Positions 20,323 through 33,955 of a stretch of DNA of 64,000 nucleotides are shown here, piece after piece. The position numbers were made by a program, and so were the translations under genes. Numbering within the stretch: position 1 is the stretch's first letter; the number at the start of each line of letters is the position of its first letter. Location of the stretch: positions 1,159,395 to 1,223,394 of the forward strand of contig CM071587.1 of NCBI GenBank assembly GCA_036426205.1, read 5' to 3'. This stretch comes from Ascaphus truei (lineage: Eukaryota > Chordata > Amphibia > Anura > Ascaphidae). A model generated the notes under the pieces. That model was not told the DNA's origin and ran no database searches. It saw nothing but the letters and a program-made list of their open reading frames with translations.

Positions 20323-21947
20323 ATGGTGCATGTCAAGTAAGTTCCGTTAAGGTTAACGCAGGGGCTTAATGTTACATTGGTTAAACTTTGCATTCCTTGC
20401 ATCGAATAGGGCTTTTTCTGTGGTGGGGTTCTGGAAAAGCGTAACACCGACAAGAGACAAAAATGTCCAAATGCTACATCCAATAGGACAAATTATTTGG
20501 TACATTAATATGTATTTTATCTATAGTTTCTCTTGGTCACAAACCTAGTAGCACTCCAAATGACACAAATACATATACAATGTAGTGGGTTTGGGGGTTT
20601 GAGCTTGCTAAGGCTGTGTATGTCTTTACGTAAATAGGAGTAACGCCAACCAAATTTAGCAGCCAGTTAGAAGCCAACGCAATGTCGCGCTGCTACAATA
20701 ACGTGACGTTAAACTTCTGCTAGTAAAATATACAGCGCCCGCCGTTTTTCCATAGTATTAGGTTTGGGGTTAGGCATTAACCTCTGGGGAAATAATGTCT
20801 GATTTAGGTTACGTCGCGTTATGAACCCGGATTTAACCGAGCTTCATTGGATCTGGAACCCAGTCTGAGACAGGGAACTAAGAGGAACGACTTGTCCCAC
20901 TCTGACCAGCTTTTATATTACAGCCGAGAGCCAAGACATTGAGGTTGGGCCCAAGAATATCATTTCACTGTGACTTCACTGTTTCTCTTTATCCTGTAGG
21001 ACAGATAGCATTCTACAGCTTTAGAGTCTAAGGGGAAATAACCGTGAGCTTTAATAAAGAGGATTCAGAGAACACCTTGCAAGACCTAATCCCTTTTGAT
21101 TTCTTCAGCACAATATCAATAGAGAGGAGTGTAGTTTGATACCTGATAATAATATTCCTTTTGTGCACTGAGCAGAGAATATGAAAATCCAAGACTAAAG
21201 CAGTATGTATTTTCTGAGTTAAAGGTGCAGCCTCACTTAGAAACCTCTGTTAGAGTAACAACCTCTATCATTTTTTCCATTATATATATATATATATATT
21301 TTTTTAAAGATATATATTTAACCTGGCAAATGTAGGCTGAATCATTAAGAAATAGCCATAAATATACATATTGGCTACTTGGGGGACTATGTTTAACCCA
21401 TTAAGTGCTACGCAGTACAAATTTACACTGATACCTTTTTACAAAACCCCAAATCACAATAAATGGGGTCACATCGGGATTTCTCCAGCACGGGACACAT
21501 TTGGAGCATGGAGGAGAAAAGGATGGTGAACACAATTTGTGTCCAAATAATTTCTAAAAAATGGATTGCATCATTAATGTGAATCCCAAAATGCAATCTC
21601 ATGTTTGTCAACAGTGGCTCACAGAGACAAAGGGGGCTATTTACTAACTGGTGCTAAGCTGCAAGGCACATTATGGTCTATATAGCATTAGCAATGAGTG
21701 TGCTGTACGTTGTATTACGGCTTAGCATTGTTTAGTAAGTATGTCACATTGGAATAGTTACCATGTCCCTTCCTTTACCTCTAGGCCAGAATCTTCACTA
21801 GTCGGGCCATTCAAATCCTAGGCTTGGGGATGTTTAAGATGGTTGTAAGCAGAATGTGTTATATTCAGGTGGATGGGGTGTAAGGGTTCCCCAAACACGA
21901 GGCGCCCCAGAATAATCCCGAAGAGCACCAGGATCAGTCACATTGCT

Positions 21948-22612
21948 CTGCATGTTTGCACCTCTGCAGGTTTGCACCTCTGCATGTTTGCACCTCTGCA
22001 TGTTTGCACCTCCGCAGGTTTGCACCTCCGCAGGTTTGCACCTCCGCATGTTTGCACCTCTGCATGTTTGCACCTCTGCTTGTTTGCACCTCTGCATGTT
22101 TGCACCTCTGCATGTTTGCACCTCTGCTTGTTTGCACCTCTGCATGTTTGCACCTCTGCTTGTTTGCACCTCTGCTTGTTTGCACCTCTGCATGTTTGCA
22201 CCTCTGCAGGTTTGCACCTCTGCAGGTTTGCACCTCTGCATGTTTGCACCTCTGCTTGTTTGCACCTCTGCTTGTTTGCACCTCTGCATGTTTGCACCTC
22301 TGCATGTTTGCACCTCTGCTTGTTTGCACCTCTGCATGTTTGCACCTCTGCTTGTTTGCACCTCTGCTTGTTTGCACCTCTGCATGTTTGCACCTCTGCA
22401 TGTTTGCACCTCTGCTTGTTTGCACCTCTGCTTGTTTGCACCTCTGCATGTTTGCACCTCTGCATGTTTGCACCTCTGCTTGTTTGCACCTCTGCATGTT
22501 TGCACCTCTGCTTGTTTGCACCTCTGCATGTTTGCACCTCTGCATGTTTGCACCTCTGCTTGTTTGCACCTCTGCAGGTTTGCACCTCTGCTTGTTTGCA
22601 CCTCTGCTTGAA
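21948..22612. repeat. 16-bp minisatellite, about 42 copies (copy 1)
   Basis: The unit TGCACCTCTGCATGTT varies almost only at two positions (CATG, CTTG, CAGG), with three CTCCGC variants near the left. The unit contains no stop in any frame on either strand, so all six frames stay open for over 220 codons. 16 is not a multiple of 3, so the peptide period is 16 residues from 48 bases. No start context, splice signal or homology supports a protein. Confidence 0.97.
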
Positions 22613-23323
22613 GACACGGATTTGCAAGTCTGTTAAGTCTTTGCCTGCCAGTTCCAGATAAATTGTTGATTTACTGACAAATTTTTTTTTTTTTTTTAAC
22701 AGCAGTGAATGTAAAGCAGCGCCTGTTATTCAGTAATTGCTCACATACTGTAGTAAGTGGAAAATCTAGGGGAATATCAAGAAATGCGGATGAGGGTTTC
22801 GAAAACCTACTCGGGGAAAAGATTGCTCAGGTAATTATTCCCTGCCACTTTAATAGACATTTCTGTGCAGAAGAATACAAAGGGAAAAGGAGGGGGGGGG
22901 GGGGGGGGAGAGGCTTTGTATCCATGCTGAAGTTTTATTTCAGACATGCAATCCATTTCCTATTGTTGGGCAGGAAAACATCTCCTTGACAATCAGTGAA
23001 TTAAGGGAACGATGTGAGGATCAGTTGACCTGTTATTGGCGTGACGTGGGGAAGTTGGGAGTATTTACAGAACAGACGGATATTGGATGAGAGTTACTGC
23101 AGCTACTGATGGCCACGTCTGGTGATAAACAGTGTAACGCATTGCCAGAAGAACCTCCACCCGTGAAGGGGCCAAGCTATGATTGACTGCCGACCACAAT
23201 ATCAAATGAAATAGACATACAACACACAATGTCTTCTTGGGAGGATATACATGTCTACCACTTTGCCAGAACCACAACATTAGGGGAAAAACCACAAAAC
23301 AGTTCCCATATAACTTACAATTC

Positions 23324-23800
23324 TTAAAGCTGCAGTCCAAGTAATATCCTGCATGTGTGTGTGTTTTTTTTTAATAAATCGGTTTTGGACTATGTGAAAA
23401 TTCTTGAAGCATTTTTTTTTAAACAACGCTTAATGACATTTTTAATGTATGATAATGTAACAAGCATTTGTTTCTATAGCAAACATTCACAAAGTCACAT
23501 CCCCTTCCTCTTCTGAAACAGGCTACTGCACACCCCTTTTTGAGCCCTGCCCTCTCTCTAGCAGTGCACCAATTGTATCTAGTGACTGCCTGGTCATATG
23601 ATCTTCCCCACAGAACTTTGCATCTTTGGTCCTCTTCTGCTACACTGACAGCCATTTACTGAACCCCCGAGCCGAATCTTAGCCGATCGATCACAGGAGA
23701 ATGGATCGATCGACAACTTAGCTAATTACTTATTATTGTGTGGATTTTATTGACGCACATGTTAAAGGGGGGAAAACAGCAGCTTGGACTGCGCCTTTAA
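23324..23800 (-). mobile_element. TTAA MITE (family A), copy 1 of the duplication
   Basis: Plus-strand ends are TTAAAGCTGCAGTCCAAG (left) and CAGCTTGGACTGCGCCTTTAA (right). The body reads in minus with the family landmarks CAGCAGAAGAGGACCAAAG-like and GAAGAGGAAGGGGATGTGAC. This is the fullest family A copy, about 470 bp. Confidence 0.85.
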
Positions 23801-24978
23801 GAGGCTCCAAACAACAATGTAACATCGGTATTTTGACAAATGAGAACGCGGCTGCAGGATTTCACAGCAGCGGATTCAATGTGATGGGATTTCTATAATG
23901 TATATTGCAGCCCTCTCTGGCAGCGAGAAAGGTGGAGGCTGTAATGTACAGATGTAGCGTGAGTTACTGTGTCCGACACTGGGGTAATCTGCGTGACTGC
24001 AACTGCCACGGTGCTGGGGGATTATCACTGCGGTGGGCCCGATCCGGAAACTTGGACCTGCGTAAATGTTGCGGCAGGCACGGTCTCCGGAGCCGCGGCT
24101 TTGGCGACACGGAGTCGTGATACATCTGTACATCTAAAAGTGTGAAAATAGAAGTAACATTTGTATCACCAGTGGGTTAAACAGCTCGCACTTTGCCTCT
24201 CTTGGAGGATTATGTGTTGAGTTTAAATTGGCCAGACACCAGGAATCCTTTCCAAGATTCCCCGGGTCAGAACAGCTAATTAACCTTCCTCAGGCAATCC
24301 CTCAATGGTATAATCAGTAATCATGAAAAGAACTGAATAGATGAAGACATCTTACAAATGTCGGATGAAGGGTAGGAACTTGGCTGTTTTGTTTGGTTAT
24401 ATAACAAGACCAGGACTTGAATCTGCCTGCCCACTTCTGGTTAGGGTACATTCACATGAATAGATGCATGGAGCAGACTTCCAGCAGAAGTGGGGATGGG
24501 GGGAGAGCAGATACTATTAAAAAAAAAAGGTTTGGGATGGATAAGGGGAATATAGGGGGAAGTAATAAAACTTTTAGATTAGGTAGAGTTCATGATTGTG
24601 TAGCATGTATTCAAAAGGTAGCAAACGGTTGTTCTCTGCCATTAACCTTTGTACAAAAACTCTGCCCGATGCTTTACATATTGAACTGAAGTGAATTATT
24701 CCTCTGCTCATCCTGACTCAGCATCATTGCTGTATTAGCTCCACCACCTTTGCCCTTCTGCGCTCCCTCCCAGGATGACTTCTTCTCGTCCTCACTCCAG
24801 TAGGAGTCTCACCTGCCTCATGTTCACCCAGAAATGCCCACCCAGTACAGCTTTCGAAATTCAGGATGTGTGTTGTTCAATCGCAATCTGTCTGAAGCTT
24901 CCATTTAAATCAGAGTGGTGGGTCTCTTGGCTTGAAGATTGGTTATACAGATTGGTGTCCCGGATACTCTAATGAGAT

Positions 24979-25105
24979 CAGGGACGGCCAACTGCCGTAC
25001 TCAAGGGCCACCGACAGGTCAGGTTTCCAGGATGTCCCTACTTCAGCACCGGTGATTCAATCAGTGGCTCGGTCACCTGTTGGGGGATCTGGAGTTGGCC
25101 GCTCC
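24979..25105. mobile_element. CAGGGG-type MITE, one arm shortened (copy 1)
   Basis: CAGGGACGGCCAACTGCCGT and CTCAAGGGCCACCGACAGG form the left arm. The right arm retains only CACCTGTTGGGGGATCTGG and AGTTGGCCGCTCC. Confidence 0.7.
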
Positions 25106-25577
25106 TTAGATAGATCAACCGTTATACTTTCGTGTTTTATTTTTTTCAAGCTATAACTCTACTACAGTGTAAAGGGAGTTCAATAAACAGAATGCCAGGG
25201 AGGAGCCAATGTCTGGTCTGTATTAGGACATCTTGGTGGGTGACGAGCTACAGAACAAAACTCAGAGGATTATTGCCAGGCAAAGCTCCACAGTCCTGCT
25301 GATTTTTCAGGAAAGCTTTGTTCAACCTCCATTTCAACCCCAGTTGCCCAGAGCGATGCTGCGCTGGCTCTTTCCGCATTAAAGGCTGTCAAGTTGTTCT
25401 TCTGTCATTCAGTCACTGTAAACCAGCGCAAACGTGAAGCACAAAGGTTAACAAGGTATGGTGGAGGAATGGTAAAGTCAGCACTCAACCCGGCCTGACC
25501 GGACTCAACGGGAAGTGACTCTTCTAATCATGGGAAATGCTTTGTTCAAAAGGAAATGTTCCAGGCAAAATAATTAT

Positions 25578-26019
<442 letters not shown>

Positions 26020-26767
26020 TCTTTCCTGGGAATTTAAGATTGCAACATTTTCAACACGGAATACTTACTTCGCTGCAATGACGTGTTCACTTTACCTACA
26101 GCGGTGACACTTGTTCTTGGGGGTGAGGTGTGAGTGAGAATGAAGTGTTTCTGTTGTGCAGGCAAAGTTTAACCCCTCGCCGTGTGGGGGCCGGTCAAGT
26201 AATCCTCGAGGCATAATTGCTCCTCTGAGTAGGTGTGATCTTGACATAATCAGGCTCCCGTTTTGGCAGCAGAGAGCTGAACAAAATAATATTTGGATTT
26301 AAGGAAGAAAAAAAAATGGTGTATGTTTTTTGAGATTTGTTATCCATGACACACAAGCTTTTAAATGATTAATTTGTCAAGTTAAAAAGTGGAAATTAAA
26401 AGGTTGTCGTCTAAATTGCAGCTCACTACCAAGAGCGGCAGGACAGAATCAGCGCAGTAGGATCATAAATAATCGGCCGTAAATGAACAACGAAGAGAAA
26501 ACTGCAACACGGTCATGCATAACTACACAATATCTGCAGCAGAAAACGACTCTCCGATGTGTTATTCCCAGCTGCCCTCAGCAGAGAGAAGGGTTTTCCG
26601 GGTTCAAGAGTGTGGGGGTAAAGGTGGGGGTGATATCCATCACGAAAAAGAACGGCCGCATTGTATAACGATACTAAAACATCTGTTCAGTTCTTCCATT
26701 AAACAAAACTATAACTGAAGGCGTCATTATTAGCACGATAAAACATCTGTATAATGCAGTAGCACAC

Positions 26768-26956
26768 GGGAGGGCCAACTCCAGTCCTCAAGGGCCACCA
26801 AACAGGTAATGTTTTAGGGATATCCCGCTTCAGCACAGGCGGATCAATCAGTGGCTCAGTCAATGACTGAGCCAAACTGTTGCTGAAGCAGGAATATCCT
26901 TTAAAAACCTGACCTGTTGGTGGCCCTTGAGGACTGGAGCTGGTGCTCATGTCCTG
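26768..26956. mobile_element. CAGGGG-type palindromic MITE (copy 2)
   Basis: Counterpart of 19448-19629 with scattered insertions such as CCAAACAGG for CCAACAGG. The palindrome is still recognisable. Confidence 0.75.
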
Positions 26957-27363
26957 GTATCGCACACCAAGACAGCTGGTAATAAGATGTATTTTGACCG
27001 GGATCAGGGTTACCCAGCTGGGACCATGCGAGAGAAAGATAAACTGATGCACATGTATCAGAGGCCATCTAAATAACTCTCCATGCTTATGTTTGCTCTA
27101 TAATTATAGCCATTCCTCACAGTGCTCACTCATTTAAATAAGGACATCAATGCAACGGGCTTGATGCAGGGATAACACAAAGTATCGAAAAAGCCTTATT
27201 TTAATGTGATTTTTAACCCCAAAACCCCAGAGCCACAGAAACCTAAGTTAACCTCGCGTTATTCCTTACTATGAGTACCTCAAAGGCTTATAAGGTTGCG
27301 CTAAGTACCCTGAAAAAACATGGTGTTAATTATAACGGGCGGTTAGTGATCATTCAGCCAAAG

Positions 27364-27647
27364 GAGGCTTTGTCTCTATAGTGCCTCCGACGGCGACGGT
27401 TGACACGATGGGTGAGTCGACCCGTGCTGTCGCCACCGGCAAAGTTATGTTTTGCCCGGGTCGGCGGCAGCGCGGGATTAAAGGGCCGTCACGGAGCGAC
27501 GGCCCTTTGAAAAATCAAATGTTGCGGGTTGGAGGGGTGTTTCTGCGACGGCGACGTCGCAATCAGTTGTCGTTCGTCGCGTGACAGGGCGGGCGGCAAT
27601 GCTTTGTTTTGGGGCGAATTCGCGTCGCCGGCACTAAAGCGCGGCCC
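27364..27647. mobile_element. GC-rich MITE (copy 2)
   Basis: Counterpart of 20042-20322. Right end GGCACTAAAGCGCGGCC has lost a T from CACTATAAG. Several CGACG words are broken by indels. Confidence 0.7.
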
Positions 27648-29279
27648 AATGGTGCTATGTCAAGTAAGTCCGTAAGGTTAACGCAGGGGCCTTAATGTTA
27701 CGATTTGGTTTGTAAACTTTGCATTCCTGCATCGAATAGGGCTTTTTCTGTGGGGGGTTATGGAACAAGCGAAACACGACAAGAGACAAAAATGTCCAAA
27801 TGGACATCCAATAGGACAATTATTTGGTACATTAATATGTATTTTACTATAGTTTCTTTGGGTCAACCAAACTAGTAGCAGCTCAAATGACACAAATACA
27901 ATACAATGTAGTGGGTGGTGTTGGGGTTTGTGCGCTGCTAAGGCTGTGTATGTCTTTACGTAAACTAGGAAGTAACGCCAACCAATTTAGCAGCCAGTTA
28001 GAAGCCAACGCAATGCGCGCTGTACATAACGTGACGTTAAACTTCTGCTAGTAAAATATACAGCGCCCGCGTTTTTCCATAGTATAGGTTGGGTTAGGCA
28101 TTAACCTCTGGGAAATAATGTTGCTATTTAGGTTACGTCGGTTATGAACCCGGATTTAACCGAGCTCATTGGATCTGGAACCCAGTCTGAGACAGGGAAC
28201 TAAGAGGACGACTTGTCCCACTCTGACCAGCTTTTATATAAGCCGAGAGCCAAGACATGAGGTTTGGGCCCAAAAGGAATATCATTTCACTGTGACTTCA
28301 CTGTTTTCTCTTTATCCTGTAGGACAGATAGCATACAGCTTTAGAGTCTAAGGGGGGAAAAACCGAGAGCTTTAATAAAGAGGATTAAGAGGAACACCTT
28401 GCAAGACCTAATCCCTTTTGATTCTCAGCACAATATCATAGGAGGGAGTGTAGTTTGATACCTGATAAATAAATTCCTTTTGTGCCATGAGCAGAGGGAA
28501 TATAGAAATCCAAGACTAAAGCAGTATGTATTTTCTAGAGTTAAAGGTGCAGCCTCACTTAGAAACCTCTGTAGTAGTAGTAAAAAACCTCTATCATTTT
28601 TCCATTATATATACTATATATATTATGTTTTTAAAGATATATATTTAACTGGCAAAGTAGGCTGAATCATTAAGAAAGAATAGGCCATAAATATACATAT
28701 TGGCTACTTGGGGGACTAGTAACCCATTAAGTGCTACGCAGTACAAATTTACCACGATACCTTTTACAAAACCCCAAATCACAATAAATGGGTCACATCG
28801 GGATTTACTCCAGCACGGGACACATTTGGAGCATGAGAGGAGAAAGGATGGTGACACACAATTTGTGTCCAAATAATTCTAAAAAATGGATTGCATCATT
28901 AATGTGAATCCCAAGCAAAATGCAATCTCATGTTTGTCAAAGTGTGCTCACAAGAGCAAAGGCTGCGATTACGTACTGGTGTACTGAAGGCACATATTGG
29001 TCTATATAGGCATTACGCAATGAGTGTGCTGTACGTGTATTACGGCCTTAGCAGGTTGTTAGTAAGTATGGCACATTGGATAGTACCATGTCCCTTCTTT
29101 AACTCTAGGCGCAGAATCTTCCACAGTCGGGCCATTCAAGATCTAGGGCTGGGGATGTGTTTAGATGGGTGTAAGCAGAATGTGTTATATTCAGGGTGGA
29201 TGGGGTGGTAAGGGTTCCCCAAACACGAGGCGCCCCAGAATAATCCCGAAAAGGAGCACCAGGATCAGTCACATTGCGT

Positions 29280-29935
29280 ATGAATGTTTGCACCCCTCGC
29301 AGGTTGCACCTCTGCATGTTTGACCCGCATGTTTGCCTCTTTGCACCTACGCAGGTTGCACCTCGCATGTTGCACCTCTGCATTGTTTGCACATCTGCTG
29401 TTTGCACATGCAGTTTGCACCTCTTGCTGTTGCAACTCTGCCTTGTGACTGATTGTTTGCACCTTACTGTAGGTTTTGCACCTCTGTATGCTTGTGTCAC
29501 TCTGCTGTTTGACACTCTGCATGTTTGACACCTCTGACACTGGTTTGCCACCTCGGCAAGGTTGTGCACCGGAGTTTGACACCTCTGACTGTTTGCACCT
29601 CTATGCCTTGTTTGCCACATCTGCTATGGTACCTGCTGCATTGTTTGCCACTTGCTTGTTGAGACGCTTGCATGTTTGCACCTCGCTTGTTTGCACCTCT
29701 GATGTTTGCACCTCCTGTCACTGTTTTGCACTCTTGGCTTGTTTGCACCTCTGCAGGTTTGCACCTGCGTTGTTTGCCACCTCTGCATGTTGAAACCTCT
29801 GCCTTGTTTGCACCTCTGCATGTTTGCCACTCTCTAGCGTGTTTGCACCTTCTGCATGTTTGCCCTCTGCATGTTTGCACTCTGCTGTTTAGCACCTGGC
29901 CGTTGCACCTATGCTTGTTGCCACCTCTGGCTTGA
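29280..29935. repeat. 16-bp minisatellite, scrambled version (copy 2)
   Basis: It corresponds to 21948-22612. Units are 13 to 18 bp through indels (TGCACCTCGCATGT, TGCACATCTGCTGTT), yet the total length differs from copy 1 by only about 4 bp. A genuine tandem array would be expected to change by whole units. Confidence 0.9.
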
Positions 29936-30668
29936 AGACACGGATTTGCAAGTGCTGTTAGTCTTTGCTGCCAGTCAGATAAATTGTTGATTTACTGACA
30001 GAATTTTTTTTTTTTTTTAAGCAGTGAATGTAAAGCAGCGCACGTTATTCAGTAGTATTGCTCACATACTGTAGTTAGTGGAAAATCTAGGGGAATATCA
30101 AGAAATGCGGATGAGCGGTTCGAAAACCTAATCGGGGAAAGATTGGCTCAGGTAATTATTCCCTGCCACTTTAATAGGACATTTCTGTGCCAGAAAGAAT
30201 ACAAGCGGAAAGGAGGGGGGGGGGGGGGGGAGAGGTTGCGCTTATCATGCTGAAGTTTAGTTCAGACATGCAATCCATTCCTTGTGGGCGGAAAACATCT
30301 CCTTGACAATCAGTGAATTAAGGGAACGATGGGAGGATCAGTTGGACCTGTTAGGACGTGACGTGGGGAAGGTGTTGGGAGTATTTACAGAAAGACAGAC
30401 GGATATGGATGAGTTGACTGCAGCTACTGATGGCCACGTCTGGTGATAGTATGGTTACGTTTGTAGGCGCATTGCCAGATTAAGGCCGAACGTAACCACC
30501 CGGTGAAGGGGCAAAGTATGATGACTGCCGACCACAATATCAATGATGAAATAGATCATTATCAACACACAAGTTCTTCTGTGGGAGGAGTAACATGTCT
30601 GTTACCACTTTGCTCAGAACGACAAATTAGGGGAGAAAAACCACAAAAACAGTTCCTTAACGTACAAT

Positions 30669-31280
30669 TCTAAAGCGGCAGGTCAGAGTAATATCTGCCA
30701 GTGCGTGTGTTGTGTTTCTTTATAGGAAATCGGTTTGGGACTATTTGTGGAAAGATTCTTGTTGTAAGCATTTTTTTTTGAAACACGTTAAATGACATTT
30801 TTAATGTATGATATGTAAACAAGTCAGTGTTGGCTTCTATAGCAAACATTCACAAAGTCACATCCCCTTCCTCTTTGAAAAGGTGGCTACTGCATCACCC
30901 CATTTGGCCTGCCATGTTCTAGCAGATGCAATCACAAATGTTGTTGATTGTCGGGTATTATTTTGTTTTTACTTGTTATCCATTGGTTCAAGTTCTTTTT
31001 TTGTTATTTGATTTTTTCCAAACATCAGGAAATGTTTATTGTGAATTCTTTTTTTGGTTCCGTGTCTTTCTTGTCTTACAGTGACAGTTCACCATTAATT
31101 GTATACACCTTCCTTGTAGCTTGTCTCGATATCTTAGTCGCGGATCGATCACAGGAGAATGGATATCGGATCCCGACCACAATTCAGCGCTAATACTTAT
31201 TTATTGTGTGATTTTTTATTGAACGCACATGTTTACAAGGGGGGGAGAATAAGACACAGCTTGGTGATCTGCCCTCTAAG
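30669..31280 (-). mobile_element. TTAA MITE (family A), noisy copy 2
   Basis: The left end CTAAAGCGGCAGGTC is a damaged TTAAAGCTGCAGTCC. The body keeps CACAAAGTCACATCCCCTTCC. The region 30920-31130 contains T-rich text that replaces the CAGTGCACC...GAACTTTGCATC block of copy 1. Confidence 0.6.
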
Positions 31281-33955
31281 TCGCGGGCTATCCCAAAACA
31301 ACAATGTAACATCGGTAGTTATTTGACAAATGAGAAACGCCTGGTTTGTGCGCAGGATTTTCATCAGCATGGGAGCGGATTCAATGTGATGGGATTTCTT
31401 ATAATTTGTATATTGCAGCTCTCTCTTGGGCAGCGAGAAATGGGTGAGGCGGTTTTGTAATGAACGTTTAGGTCAGATTGGTTAGTTTACGTTTGTTCCA
31501 GTACATCTGTGTGGTAATTTGGTGCCGTGAGATGCAAACTGCCAACGGGGTCGGGGGGGATTATCATGCGGTTGGGTCCCCTGATCCGGAATTACCTTTA
31601 CTGCTGAATATGGTAAGTTGTTGGCTCGTCATGGCATTTCGGGATCCCGTCGGTATGGAGCGAGGGCTTTGGGTACCGGATGTCGTGATACCATCTGTAT
31701 GCATCTAAAGTGTGAAATAGAAAGTAGTAAACAGTTTGTATCACCAGGGGGTTTTTTTTTGTTTTTTGTTAAACGAGCTCTGCACTTTGTCTCTCTTGAG
31801 AGGATATTAGGTGGATGTTTTTTGAGTTCTACAATGGCCAGGCACCAGGAATCCTTCCTTAGTAGTATGTTCCCCGGGTGTCCAGAACATAGCTAATTAA
31901 CTCCTCAGCAATCCCTCATGGTGTAGTTTTTAGTGAGTAATCATGATGGAAAAAGAAATGAATGAGATGAAGACATCTACACAGTCGGATTCGGTATGAT
32001 AGAAGGGTATGGAACCTTGGCTGTTTTGTTTGGTTTGTTATATAACAAGACCAGTGTAACTTGAATGAATCTGCCTTTTAACTCTCTGTTTTTAATTTTG
32101 CCCCCAGTTTTCTGGTTTTTAGTGGGTTGTATCACATTCACTTTATTGAATTAAGATGAATGGTATGCAGACTTAGCTAGGTTTTTCCTAGATTAGTGCT
32201 GCCTGTTTAAGAGGAATATAACATTTTAGTTTTGGATTTTTTGTCGTGAGTTGGGATGGGAAGTGTTTTTTTTTTGTGGTTGTGTGAAGGGTTTTTTAGC
32301 GGAGAGCTCAGATTGGCTTACTTTAAAAAAAAAAAAGGTGGATTTGGATAAGAGGGGGAGGAAATAGGGGGAAGTAAATAGTATAGTAATACCATACAAC
32401 GGTTTAGATTACCTGGTGGTAGTGTAGAGTGTTTTCATTGATTTGTTTGTTTGTTTGTTTTGTTAATTTCTATGATGTATTCAGATAAAGGTAGCAATTA
32501 ACGGTTGTTCCTGCCATTAAACCTTTGTCTACATAAATAAAATGCTTTTTTCTTGCCTCGTATGCTTTTTTTTTATAAGTATATAGAATTCGCAATTTCG
32601 TTGTATTGCTATTTATTTCCTCTGGCCCATCCTGACCCCTCAGCATCATTGTGTATTTATCTCCTACTTATATTAACTTTTTGCCTCTTTCTGTCTGAGT
32701 TCCCTCCTTCAGTGTTATTTTTTTGAGAATTATTCGTGACAACTCCTACTCCATGTATAGGAGTTCCTCACCTCCGTCCTCATTTCACCCAGTAACAGAG
32801 AGGGCAGAGAGTAAGAAGAAATAGCAGAAAGAAATGAGGTAGAAATGCCCCCAACCCGTTGTGAGTTTTTCAGACTTTTTGCGAAATTTTCATGGGATTT
32901 CCGTGTGTGTTGTGTCAACTTCGCTTTTATCAATTCTGTCTCTGATTGATGCTTCTCATTTAAATCAGAGTGGGGAGTGGTGGGTCTCTTTGGCTTTTGA
33001 AGATTGGTTGATTGTGAAGATTAAGATTGGTTTTATACAGATGTGGTGTCACGGATACTCTAATGAGATCAGGGAAGGGCCCCCCCACTGCCTACTCAAG
33101 GGCCACCCGACAGGTCAGGGTTCCAGGATGTTCCCTACTTCAGCATCCGGTGGTGGGAATTTTGTGATTTTTTTTGTTTCCATAACTGTATGTGTGCTTT
33201 TTATTTTTTCTTGTTTCGGTCATCCCTTGGTTGGGGGACTTCTGTTACGAGTGTTATTGCGTCTTTAGTGTAGTCTTATGTTTTTAGTGGGGTTGTGCAG
33301 GATGATGTGAGGTTGGTTTGTCTATTTCTTCCGTTGTTTTGTTTAAAATGTGCCTCCTTAGATAGATCAACCGTTTTTTTTCTTTATGTTGTCTTTCTTT
33401 ATCGGCTGTATGTACTGTTTCTTGTTTTATTTTTTTGTATGCATAACTTGACTTATCATTTGTGTGTAAAGGGAGTTTTGAAATAAACCAGAAGGCCATT
33501 AGTGGAGGAGCCCAGTCTGGTCATCTTAGGACATCTTGGTGGTGTGACGAGTTTGACAAACAAAATCTCAGATGGATTATTTGCTCCAGGGCAAATGCTT
33601 CCCCAGTCCCTGCTGATTTTTCCAGGGAAGGAAAAGGAAAGCTTTGTGTTTCAACCTTCCATTTAACCCCCAGTAAGTTGCCCAGAGCTATGCTGCGACT
33701 GGCTCTTTCCGCATATGTAAAAGGCGTCAAGTTGTTCCTTCTGTCATTCAGTAGGCGACGTAAAACCAGCGCAACGTGACGTGAAGCACAAAGGTTACAA
33801 GGTGGGGGTGGAGAATGTAAATTTAGTCAGCACTCTAAACCCGGCCTGACAGGAGCTATAAATCGGGATGAGGGTAAGAGGGATAATAATCGGGAAATGC
33901 TGTTCAAAAGGAAGGTTTCAGGTCAAGAGAAATAATATGTTTTGGCTCTCACTCT

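Larger units (their letters stand above)
18765..25577. repeat. Long duplication, copy 1 (~6.8 kb)
   Basis: Copy 1 aligns colinearly with 26020-33955. Matching anchors (copy 1 to copy 2) are 18801/26056, 20289/27616, 21891/29219, 22611/29935, 23041/30358, 24421/32069, 25109/33361 and 25531/33891. It contains a CAGGGG-type MITE, a GC-rich MITE, a 16-bp minisatellite, a G run, a TTAA MITE and a second CAGGGG-type MITE. Its text is clean, with intact family motifs. The rest (18780-19440, 20322-21940, 22613-23320, 23801-24978, 25106-25570) shows no gene. Confidence 0.95.
26020..33955. repeat. Long duplication, copy 2, with dense small indels (~7.9 kb)
   Basis: The order and content follow copy 1, but single-base losses and gains occur every few tens of bases, including in homopolymers (for example GTCGCC words broken in the GC-rich MITE). 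The coordinate offset to copy 1 stays between 7255 and 7328 up to about 30360, then climbs to 7648, 8252 and 8360 by 33891, a net gain of about 1 kb in the last 2.5 kb of source. The extra bases are mostly T/G. This looks like low-accuracy read sequence left in an assembly. A real but decayed duplication is the alternative. Confidence 0.9.

Noticed and set aside
21834..22661. Several open frames of 220-262 codons on both strands
   Set aside because: They all lie in the stop-free 16-bp array and read as a 16-residue periodic peptide. No homology or gene structure.
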